Positions 1 to 5,719 of a stretch of 5,955 nucleotides of DNA are shown piece after piece. The translations under genes and the position numbers were made by a program. The first letter of the stretch is position 1. Each line of letters starts with the position of its first letter. The notes beneath the pieces were generated by a model. It made no database searches, was not told where the DNA came from, and saw only the letters and a program-made list of their open reading frames with translations. The DNA is taken from assembly GCA_004525825.1 (NCBI GenBank), contig SPBY01000214.1, positions 1-5,955 on the forward strand, read 5' to 3'. The stretch comes from Bacteroidia bacterium (GTDB taxonomy: Bacteria; Bacteroidota; Bacteroidia; Bacteroidales; GCA-2748055).

Positions 1-313
1 ACATGAATCAGAAGGCGGCGGCGGTGGCGGTGGTTCCATTGTTCCTATAGCCTTCCCTCTGATTGCCGGAGCAGGATCCATCACCACCCTTTTATCCCTG
101 AGGGCTGAGTATCAATCCATCAATATTTTGGTGGCTTTGTCGCTAAATATGATAATTGTGTATCTTGTGCTCAGGCTCACAACCTTTTTTGAACGAATAC
201 TCGGACCCAATGGATTACATATTCTGCGGAAATTCTTCGGAATTGTCCTGTTGGCTATTGCCATCCGATTATTCCTGTCAAATACTGGAATTGAGATCTC
301 TAAAGGATTGTAG
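1..313 (+). CDS. MarC family integral membrane protein, C-terminal part (5' end outside window)
   Basis: This is the last 103 residues of a MarC-type (UPF0056) inner-membrane protein. The reading frame is open from base 2 to the TAG at 311-313, and base 1 is the last base of a preceding codon. The full family length is about 190-210 residues with six membrane segments, so roughly the last three are present. The fingerprint is the stretch PLIAGAGSITTL (residues 20-31 of the fragment), matching the family's PLLAGPGAITT with Ala for Pro. Two hydrophobic segments follow, around residues 40-62 and 73-92. MarC proteins are inner-membrane proteins of uncertain substrate; the old link to multiple antibiotic resistance has not held up, so no transport role is claimed. 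Seven consecutive glycines just before the conserved segment sit in what should be a loop. The next gene's ATG directly abuts this stop, suggesting co-transcription. Family call is strong; function is open. Confidence 0.85.
   Translation, partial: HESEGGGGGGGSIVPIAFPLIAGAGSITTLLSLRAEYQSINILVALSLNMIIVYLVLRLTTFFERILGPNGLHILRKFFGIVLLAIAIRLFLSNTGIEISKGL
14..34 (+). repeat. GGC/GGT codon run encoding seven glycines
   Basis: Seven in-frame glycine codons (GGC and GGT mixed) lie in the MarC-family gene after His-Glu-Ser-Glu. The mixed codons argue against pure slippage. The run falls in the loop ahead of the conserved AGAGSITT segment, where length variation would be tolerated. Confidence 0.6.
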
Positions 314-784
314 ATGAAAGGAATAATACTAGCAGTGACGATTTTGATCCTGTCAGGATGTAACAATGATGATCTCACATGGATCTCCATTAGAAACGGA
401 ACAGGCACCCCCATATATGTGCTTCCGTATTCGTCAGATTTTACAAATGGGGACTGGATCCAGCCAGGCGTCTTCGATGAGTTTTATTCCATAAATTGTG
501 ATTGCATAGATGGATACTCCTATTTTTCGTTCTATTATGATAGTCTGATAGTCTATCTCAAGGATCATGGAGAAGAACCCATCAAATTTTACAAAGATGG
601 CACCACGGTCAACTATGATCCCCAGCTCAATCCATTTACCAATAAAGAGGTATGGGTCGCTCACGAATTTGAACGGCATCTTTCAGGTGCAGCATTCAAC
701 ACCCTGGAAGAGAAGCATATTTGTGAATACTATTTCAGCGTGAATGCTGCCAGTGTGAAATCGATTAATATAAAAATCGAATAA
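314..784 (+). CDS. Small lipoprotein of unknown function
   Basis: I do not recognise this 156-residue protein's family. Residues 1-16 form a lipoprotein signal: Lys2, a hydrophobic core (IILAVTILIL) and a lipobox LSGC with Cys16 as the predicted lipidated residue. Asn-Asn-Asp-Asp follows Cys16. Acidic residues in this position are part of the lipoprotein surface-export signal described in Bacteroidota, so an outer-membrane, possibly surface-exposed location is a reasonable inference. The mature part is beta-rich and aromatic, with Cys62, Cys64 and Cys137 available for a disulfide, and a conserved-looking segment NPFTNKEVW (106-114). The ATG follows the MarC-family stop with no spacer and a weak AAAGGA lies about 8 bases upstream, so it is probably translationally coupled to that gene. 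It ends exactly where the convergent dehydrogenase ends. The gene call is solid; function unknown. Confidence 0.8.
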   Translation: MKGIILAVTILILSGCNNDDLTWISIRNGTGTPIYVLPYSSDFTNGDWIQPGVFDEFYSINCDCIDGYSYFSFYYDSLIVYLKDHGEEPIKFYKDGTTVNYDPQLNPFTNKEVWVAHEFERHLSGAAFNTLEEKHICEYYFSVNAASVKSINIKIE

Positions 785-1957
785 TCAGATCCTGTTCCGT
801 AAAGCATCTACCATTTGCTCCTGAGTGAGTTTTACAGGGTGGCATTTGTGCGAGGTACGTTCCACCACTTTTTGAATTCCTTCTTCATTCAAGCCGTATG
901 CCGATAACAGGGGTACCTCCAGAAGCTTGGTAATGTGGATCAGTTTCTCCTTGAAGGCCTTCAAATATTCCAAGTCCTTCTTGTATTTAAAATCGGCAAA
1001 TACTTTGCTGACTATCAGCAGTTTCTGAATGGCAGGGTGGTCCGGCCGATCCTGAAGGTTGTCTATGGTACGCGCAAAGACCGGGGCCATCAGAGATCCA
1101 CAGGCAACTCCATGTGGAATATGATAGAACCCTCCCAGGGGTGAGGCAAAACCATGCACCAGTCCTAGTCCCGCATGAGACAGGGTGATCCCAGAGAACA
1201 TAGCCGCCAGAGCCATTCCAGAGCGCGCCTCAATGTTTTGATCACCTTCCAGATAGGCCCGGAGCAGGTACTTTTTAATCTGCTTCAATCCCTGAAGTGC
1301 AAGTGCATCGGTCATGGGATTGGCCTCAACGGAAACATAAGACTCCAAAAGCTGTGTAAAGGCGTCCATTCCTGCAGCAGCAGTAAGGTCGGCTGGACAG
1401 CTTAGCATCATTTCAGGGTCAATAATGGCCAGTTCAGGGATGAAATTATCGTGGCGGAGGGATTTCTTAAAACCCTGTTCCCCCACTTCCGAGATCACTG
1501 CATTTTTTGTCATCTCGCTTCCAGTACCAGAAGTGGTTGGCATGGCAATAAACGGGATCTTATCACCAGGGTGCTTTTTCTCTCCCACCCCTTCCAGGTA
1601 ATCCCGGATGCTGCCTTCGACCGGGATCATGGCTGAAACTGCTTTGCCTGCATCCATGACGCTTCCTCCCCCAACGGCCACTACGACATCAACGCCTGAT
1701 CCCCTGTATTGATCAACAATCCTATCGATCAAAGTTGGTGAAGGTTCATGGGCTATGATTTCATGATCCAGGAGCAGATTGGCAGCTTTCAGTCCTGAGA
1801 TGATCTCCTCACCATGTCCGGAATTATGAACGGATGAGGAGCCGGTAAACAACAAAACCCGCTTGCCCCTTTTCATTGCAGCAGCGGGCAGTTCGTTTCG
1901 CACTCCTTCTCCAAAGAGGATTTCAGGCAGAGAAGAGAACTGAAATGGATCAATCAT
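785..1957 (-). CDS. Iron-containing (group III) alcohol dehydrogenase
   Basis: This cytoplasmic NAD(P)-dependent oxidoreductase of 390 residues has the usual length for the family and should interconvert an alcohol and an aldehyde or ketone. The N-terminal dinucleotide-binding domain carries GGGS at 96-99 with Asp102 and Lys105, and PTTSGTGSE at 140-148. The C-terminal helical domain carries the metal site: Asp198, His268 and His282 match three of the four ligands known in lactaldehyde reductase FucO. The fourth, normally His four residues after the Asp, is Gln202 (GMDAFTQLLESY), and the second His of the HGxAHPLG motif is Ser272 (HGFASPLGG). I recall this pattern from a subgroup of the family, so it is more likely lineage-specific than damage; the metal could be Fe or Zn. 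Substrate cannot be read from sequence. The ATG at 1955-1957 starts directly before the family's N-terminal FxxLPEILFGEG segment; no Shine-Dalgarno is seen. It appears monocistronic. Confidence 0.93.
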   Translation of the reverse strand: MIDPFQFSSLPEILFGEGVRNELPAAAMKRGKRVLLFTGSSSVHNSGHGEEIISGLKAANLLLDHEIIAHEPSPTLIDRIVDQYRGSGVDVVVAVGGGSVMDAGKAVSAMIPVEGSIRDYLEGVGEKKHPGDKIPFIAMPTTSGTGSEMTKNAVISEVGEQGFKKSLRHDNFIPELAIIDPEMMLSCPADLTAAAGMDAFTQLLESYVSVEANPMTDALALQGLKQIKKYLLRAYLEGDQNIEARSGMALAAMFSGITLSHAGLGLVHGFASPLGGFYHIPHGVACGSLMAPVFARTIDNLQDRPDHPAIQKLLIVSKVFADFKYKKDLEYLKAFKEKLIHITKLLEVPLLSAYGLNEEGIQKVVERTSHKCHPVKLTQEQMVDALRNRI

Positions 1958-2076
1958 GAGGAAAATGTTTATGTAAATATAAAAAAAGGCTGATTGAATT
2001 GATATTGTTGAATAAAACTGGAGCCATATTCTCTATAAACTCCAGGTAGATATAACCGGTTTATGGCGATTTTGTA

Positions 2077-2090
2077 CTTTTATATAAAAG
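2077..2090. promoter_or_regulatory. 14-bp perfect palindrome in the divergent spacer
   Basis: CTTTTATATAAAAG reads identically on both strands and ends nine bases before the ATG of the 98-residue protein. It overlaps TACTTTTA (2075-2082), a 7/8 match to the Bacteroidota -7 box TAnnTTTG, although I see no good TTTG at the -33 position. It could be an operator over a promoter core or merely an A/T-rich coincidence. The rest of the 1958-2099 spacer holds an A-run (1980-1987) and no other clear signal. Confidence 0.25.
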
Positions 2091-2099
2091 CGATGAGCT

Positions 2100-2396
2100 A
2101 TGATAAGTTTTGAAGAATTTCTTGGCTGGAAAGCGGGAGGCTCAGTTCCGGATGATATCCCTCCCCTGCTTCAGGCTCTACTGCTGGATGCCGCTGGCGA
2201 CTGGGACAATGCCCATAACATAGCCCAGAGGGATGGTTCCCCGGATGGATCATGGGTACATGCTTACCTTCACAGGGTGGAGGGTGACCTGGGGAATGCC
2301 TCCTACTGGTACCGCAGTGCCCGGAGAAACATGCCTGAGATGTCCGTGAACGAGGAATGGGAGTACATTGCCATGGCCCTGATAGAAAAGAGCTAA
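2100..2396 (+). CDS. Conserved hypothetical protein with TPR/Sel1-like helical repeats
   Basis: This 98-residue protein has no signal peptide or membrane segment and should be cytoplasmic. It resembles a widespread family of about 90-100-residue uncharacterised bacterial proteins marked by GDWDxAHxIAQ (here 33-43) and WVHAYLHRxEGDLGNAxYWYRxA (here 52-74). The two GDxxNA turns, AGDWDNAH at 32-39 and EGDLGNAS at 61-68, lie 29 residues apart, each followed by an aromatic or basic helix. This reads as a pair of TPR- or Sel1-like helical hairpins, which would suggest protein binding rather than catalysis. His39, His54 and His58 are in conserved-looking positions, but no catalytic motif is evident. 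The ATG at 2100 is the only plausible start; no Shine-Dalgarno precedes it. It is divergent from the dehydrogenase and convergent with the next gene, so it is probably its own transcript. The gene call is good; the role is unknown. Confidence 0.8.
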   Translation: MISFEEFLGWKAGGSVPDDIPPLLQALLLDAAGDWDNAHNIAQRDGSPDGSWVHAYLHRVEGDLGNASYWYRSARRNMPEMSVNEEWEYIAMALIEKS

Positions 2397-2423
2397 GCTA
2401 CATTGCCAGGAAGTATTCGAAAG

Positions 2424-2453
2424 AAAAAAACCTGGCAGGGTAAGCCTAGCCAG
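2424..2453 (-). terminator. Rho-independent-type terminator for the small exported protein gene
   Basis: Read on the minus strand, CTGGC and GCCAG (2449-2453 and 2432-2436) form a 5-bp stem. Two inner G-C pairs and a four-base loop top it, after a two-base mismatch. One G and then seven T (2430-2424) follow directly. It begins 26 bases after that gene's stop. A longer-range pairing, TGCCAGG (2404-2410) with CCTGGCA (2431-2437) inside CTAAGCT (2393-2399) with AGCTTAG (2452-2458), could serve the plus-strand gene, but no T-run follows it there. Confidence 0.55.
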
Positions 2454-2479
2454 CTTAGAAAATTATATGAGATGGTATG

Positions 2480-2866
2480 CTATTTAGCTGTCCTCCTGGC
2501 CATAATTGTATAATCACCTTCAAAATAGCTAAGCGAACCTTTAAATTCATCGCCATCAAAGGTGCCCGAAACCAGGATTTCCTCGGTCTCCACCCATAAA
2601 GAAAAACTGATGGTCTTCCTTTTATAAACTACTTTTTCAGCATCTGTTTTAGAATACTCATTCAATACCATGGTCACCTTATAATCATTGCCATCCTCAG
2701 CAATGACCATTGATCCCTTTTCATAGCCAGGTTGCACATCCGGAACCGAATATTCCCATGTACCTACAGGCGTAAATCTCTTAGCAGGAGGTTCAACAGC
2801 AAAGGAGGATACCAGTACAACCAGCAACAGGGCAATCAGGCCCCTGAAAATAATTTTGTGATTCAT
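2480..2866 (-). CDS. Small exported beta-rich protein of unknown function
   Basis: This 128-residue protein carries a Sec signal peptide: Asn-His-Lys-Ile at the start, a hydrophobic core (LIALLLVVLV, 10-19) and a likely signal peptidase I site after Ser-Phe-Ala at 21-23. The mature part of about 105 residues alternates hydrophobic and polar residues, as in a small beta-barrel or lipocalin-like fold. It opens with PVGTWEYSVPD (33-43) and includes FDGDEFKGSLSY (103-114). Bacteroidota encode many short periplasmic proteins of this GTWxYxVP...FDGDxFxGxxSY type, none with an assigned reaction that I can name. The frame stays open upstream to 3058, but that extension overlaps the start of the divergent hydrolase and would bury the signal peptide, so I chose the ATG at 2864-2866. 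It is divergent from the hydrolase operon, shares a 10-base promoter-proximal element with it, and is followed by its own terminator. Confidence 0.75.
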   Translation of the reverse strand: MNHKIIFRGLIALLLVVLVSSFAVEPPAKRFTPVGTWEYSVPDVQPGYEKGSMVIAEDGNDYKVTMVLNEYSKTDAEKVVYKRKTISFSLWVETEEILVSGTFDGDEFKGSLSYFEGDYTIMARRTAK

Positions 2867-3023
2867 ATTCAGATTAAATTTTTTGTAAACAATACAGGTG
2901 TCAGTTAACAGGAATAAATATCGCAATTTATAGGCATAAAGTACCCAAACAATTCTTGTTTTACAACGTTTGACTGCTAAATAGTATTGTTTATATATCT
3001 TGTCTGGCGAAAATATTAATACC
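2867..3023. promoter_or_regulatory. Divergent promoter region with matched 10-bp elements
   Basis: GTATTGTTTA occurs twice, once pointing at each divergent gene: 2984-2993 on plus, 30 bases before the hydrolase ATG, and 2895-2886 on minus, 19 bases before the small exported protein's ATG. The plus copy overlaps TAGTATTG (2982-2989), a 7/8 match to the Bacteroidota -7 consensus TAnnTTTG, with a TTG at 2956-2958 lying 23 bases upstream as a possible -33 element. Between them, AAACAA-TTC-TTGTTT (2947-2961) is a short perfect inverted repeat. Likely reading: two back-to-back promoters with similar cores, possibly sharing one operator. Confidence 0.35.
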
Positions 3024-4895
3024 ATGAAAAACCGACTTACCTTCCTTTTTATTGTCATTTTTCTTGTAATCCCTCAACTACGCGGGCAGGAAACCAATTT
3101 TGTTGAAGAGAATTACATCAAAAATGAATACCAGATCGAGATGCGCGATGGTGTGAAACTTTTCACTATCGTTTATTCACCAAAAGACAAATCGGAAAAG
3201 TATCCCTTCCTGATGCAGCGCACTCCATACTCCATTGGTCCCTATGGTGAAAAAATTCGTGGCAGATTGTCGTCCAATGACCGTTTGGAGAAAGACCTTT
3301 ACATCTTTGTTTTTCAGGATGTGAGGGGAGCTTATATGTCGGAAGGAAAATTTGTAGATATGCGGCCCGTACTCGGCTCTTACGAAAGCGTGCACGACGT
3401 GGACGAAACCACCGATACCTGGGATACGGTGGAGTGGCTTATCAATAACATCGACAACAACAATGGGAAAGTGGGTATGTATGGGACCTCCTACCCAGGC
3501 TTTTATGCTGTAATGGGAAGCATCCACGCCCACCCAGCCATGGTTTGCACCAGTCCCCAGGCACCCATTTCGGACTGGTTTCTCTGGGATGATATGCACC
3601 ACAACGGAGCCTTTACCCTTCCCCTCTGCTTTAATTTTTTTCAATCTTTCGGGCAGGACCGGCCGGAACCAACCACCAGTAGAGCTCCCCGCATGCAATA
3701 CCCTTCAGCCGATGCCTATCATTTCTTCCTGGATCTGGGACCGGTTAAGAACATCAATGAGAATTATCTGAAGGGATCCATCGACTTCTGGAACAAATTC
3801 ATTCAGCATCCTGATTATGACTCCTTCTGGCAGGCCAGGAGCACCCTCCCTCATCTGAAGGATATTACGCCGGCGGTTCTTACAGTGGGCGGATGGTACG
3901 ATGGAGAGGATCTCTCCGGAGCCTTGCATACCTACAAGACCATAGAAGCGAATAATCCGGATGCCGACAACATGCTGGTAATGGGGCCCTGGACCCACGG
4001 TGGCTGGGGTTATCCCGACTATAACGATCCCAGCAGGATCCCATTCAGAGAGAAAGACAAATATTTCTACCTGCATGAGATTGAATACCCATTCTTCAGC
4101 CATTACCTGAAAGGAAAAGGAAAACATAAGCTTCCTGATGCCTGGGTATTTGATACTGGCTCCGATGAGTGGCGTAGTTATGAAAGCTGGCCTCCTGAAA
4201 AAACCACCGAGAAAAACCTCTGGCTGGATGAGGATGGAGCGCTTTCCTGGACTGCTCCCGGTAGGGACGGTGAAGCCTATGATGAATTTATCAGCGATCC
4301 TTCAAAACCCGTACCTTATACAGCCCCCTTTCTGAGCGCGAGGTCGTTCTACAACAGACAATACCTGTCAGAGGACCAGCGTTTTGCCTCCTCCCGAACA
4401 GATGTGCTGGTATATAAGGGAGAGGAGATAGAGGAAGATATAACCCTTACAGGCCCGGTGGAGGTGGAATTGTTTGTCTCCACCACGGGAACAGATGCTG
4501 ACTGGGTGCTTAAACTGATTGACGTTTTCCCGGACGACGCCGACCAGAGAGGATTGAATCAGAATGACATAGAAGTGGGCGGATACCAGATGCTGGTTCG
4601 CGGAGATATATTCAGGGGAAAATATCGCAACAGCTTTGAACACCCCGAACCCTTCACACCCTCAGAGGTGACCAATGTAAAGTTTGTGCTCCCCGATTTG
4701 AACCACACATTCCAGAAAGGCCACAAAATAATGGTTCAGATCCAGAGCAGCTGGTTTCCATTGTTTGACCGCAATCCGCAAACTTTTACCAACATATACC
4801 TTTGCGGGGAGGAAGCATTTCAAAAAGCCAGGCACCGGGTATATCGCACAGCTGAGCATCCAACCCATCTTAAGTTTCAGATATTACCTCAATAA
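3024..4895 (+). CDS. Exported alpha-amino-acid ester hydrolase-like enzyme (CocE/NonD, S15 group)
   Basis: This 623-residue serine hydrolase should cleave or transfer the acyl group of esters or amides whose acyl part has a free alpha-amino group; characterised family members act on amino-acid esters and on ampicillin- or cephalexin-type beta-lactams. A Sec signal (1-21, cut before Gln22) implies a periplasmic or secreted enzyme. The alpha/beta-hydrolase core with a helical cap spans about 34-365, and a C-terminal jelly-roll about 370-623. The triad is Ser156 (GTSYPG), Asp293 (WYDGED) and His325 (GPWTHGG); Tyr157 and Tyr69 (RTPYS) suit the oxyanion hole. Asp190, Glu295 and Asp296 match the carboxylate cluster of the Xanthomonas citri enzyme (Asp208, Glu309, Asp310) with the same Ser-to-Asp spacing of 34. 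The C-terminus also matches the family (DADWVLKLIDV, FPLFDRNPQT). An upstream TTG at 3000 is in frame, but ATG 3024 starts directly at the signal peptide. Cocaine esterase or X-Pro peptidase activity is less likely. Confidence 0.93.
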   Translation: MKNRLTFLFIVIFLVIPQLRGQETNFVEENYIKNEYQIEMRDGVKLFTIVYSPKDKSEKYPFLMQRTPYSIGPYGEKIRGRLSSNDRLEKDLYIFVFQDVRGAYMSEGKFVDMRPVLGSYESVHDVDETTDTWDTVEWLINNIDNNNGKVGMYGTSYPGFYAVMGSIHAHPAMVCTSPQAPISDWFLWDDMHHNGAFTLPLCFNFFQSFGQDRPEPTTSRAPRMQYPSADAYHFFLDLGPVKNINENYLKGSIDFWNKFIQHPDYDSFWQARSTLPHLKDITPAVLTVGGWYDGEDLSGALHTYKTIEANNPDADNMLVMGPWTHGGWGYPDYNDPSRIPFREKDKYFYLHEIEYPFFSHYLKGKGKHKLPDAWVFDTGSDEWRSYESWPPEKTTEKNLWLDEDGALSWTAPGRDGEAYDEFISDPSKPVPYTAPFLSARSFYNRQYLSEDQRFASSRTDVLVYKGEEIEEDITLTGPVEVELFVSTTGTDADWVLKLIDVFPDDADQRGLNQNDIEVGGYQMLVRGDIFRGKYRNSFEHPEPFTPSEVTNVKFVLPDLNHTFQKGHKIMVQIQSSWFPLFDRNPQTFTNIYLCGEEAFQKARHRVYRTAEHPTHLKFQILPQ

Positions 4896-4910
4896 TACAC
4901 TCGATAGGAC

Positions 4911-5600
4911 ATGATCAAAGTTCTTATATTCCTCACCCTGTTAGGCGCCACGAATGCAATGGCGCAGGATTCACTACCCATACAAGGACCGCTGCAGACC
5001 GCATCCGATTCAATGGACTATTTCTTCGGTATAAACATGGGTTACAGTGTTGATAATAATCCCTATATCAAGAACCAGGACCTGGTGATTGCAGGATTTA
5101 TCCAGGCCTTAGAAGGCAAAGCGGCCTGGGATGCAAATTCAAGCAAAACAATCCTCATGGAGCTACTTACAAACATGGCTGCAAAATCGGCCCCACAACC
5201 AAATGCCGGGTCAAATGAAAACCTTGCAAAAGGAAGGGCTTTTCTGGAAGAGAATGGAAAAAGGGAAGGAGTGATTACCAGTTCATCCGGACTCCAGTAT
5301 GAGATCATCACCAAGGGAACGGGTCCCTTACCCACAGCCTCTTCCACAGTGGAGGTTCATTATGAGGGGAAGCTGATAGACGGTACTGAATTCGACAGCT
5401 CATATAAGCGCGGGGAATCGATCTCATTTCCATTGAACCGGGTAATCAAAGGGTGGACCGAAGGGGTCCAATTAATGCAGGTGGGATCGGTTTACAAATT
5501 TTTTATTCCTTCCGAGCTTGCCTATGGAAGCCAGAACAAGGGATCCATTCCCTCAAACTCGGTTCTTATCTTTAAGATAGAACTCCTGGGAATCCTGTAA
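4911..5600 (+). CDS. Exported FKBP-type peptidyl-prolyl cis-trans isomerase (FklB/Mip-like)
   Basis: This 229-residue enzyme catalyses cis-trans isomerisation of prolyl bonds and should act as a folding helper in the periplasm. A signal peptide covers 1-18 (Ala-Met-Ala before Gln19). Residues about 31-120 match the helical N-terminal dimerisation domain of FklB/Mip/FkpA proteins, ending in the typical FLEENGKREGV (111-121). Residues about 126-229 are the FKBP domain. Active-site positions known from FKBP12 are all present: Tyr151, Asp162 (FDSS), Val178-Ile179, Trp182, Tyr205 (LAYG) and Phe221, so it should be catalytically competent. Overall architecture is closest to E. coli FklB but with an export signal, as is common in Bacteroidota. 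The ATG lies 15 bases after the hydrolase stop with no promoter visible between, so the two are very probably one operon. A strong hairpin follows the stop. Family and activity are confident; its client proteins are unknown. Confidence 0.93.
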   Translation: MIKVLIFLTLLGATNAMAQDSLPIQGPLQTASDSMDYFFGINMGYSVDNNPYIKNQDLVIAGFIQALEGKAAWDANSSKTILMELLTNMAAKSAPQPNAGSNENLAKGRAFLEENGKREGVITSSSGLQYEIITKGTGPLPTASSTVEVHYEGKLIDGTEFDSSYKRGESISFPLNRVIKGWTEGVQLMQVGSVYKFFIPSELAYGSQNKGSIPSNSVLIFKIELLGIL

Positions 5601-5628
5601 ATACAAGGATAAGTTCCTGAAAACCAAA

Positions 5629-5652
5629 GGGGGATCCTTCTCAGAATCCCCC
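5629..5652. terminator. GC-rich hairpin after the isomerase gene
   Basis: GGGGGAT (5629-5635) pairs perfectly with ATCCCCC (5646-5652). Two further inner pairs and a TCTC loop follow after one mismatch. It begins 28 bases after the isomerase stop, the expected position for the operon's terminator. On the plus strand no T-run follows directly. On the minus strand the stem is followed by TTTGGTTTT, so it may act in both directions or mainly on minus-strand transcripts. Confidence 0.5.
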
Positions 5653-5653
5653 C

Positions 5654-5719
5654 GGTAAACAAGATTTTAAGCGCAAATCTTAAATAATCATTTACCATCG
5701 AATATTACGGTTTTTTTTT
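5654..5719. repeat. Nested inverted repeats followed by a T9 tract
   Basis: AAGATTT (5661-5667) and AAATCTT (5675-5681) form a 7-bp stem with a 7-base loop. It is enclosed by GGTAAA (5654-5659) and TTTACC (5691-5696), giving a two-tier structure. A run of nine T (5711-5719) follows 14 bases later. This could be a second, back-up terminator for the hydrolase-isomerase operon, although the T-tract is further from the stem than usual. Confidence 0.35.

Noticed and set aside
112..414. 100-residue minus-strand frame antisense to the MarC-family gene and lipoprotein
   Set aside because: Shadow of two well-supported plus-strand genes; no motif of its own.
935..1636. Plus-strand frames within the dehydrogenase gene
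   Set aside because: Antisense to an intact 390-residue enzyme and without recognisable domains.
3000..3023. In-frame TTG start giving the hydrolase eight extra residues
   Set aside because: ATG at 3024 directly begins a normal Sec signal peptide; the extension would put polar residues before it and overlaps the likely promoter.
2867..3058. Upstream extension of the small exported protein to 192 residues
   Set aside because: It would overlap the divergent hydrolase start and place the clear signal peptide internally; the extension has no family resemblance.
3177..4127. Two long minus-strand frames (173 and 140 residues) inside the hydrolase gene
   Set aside because: They lie antisense to a gene with intact catalytic motifs; His/Val-rich translation is typical of a reverse-strand shadow.
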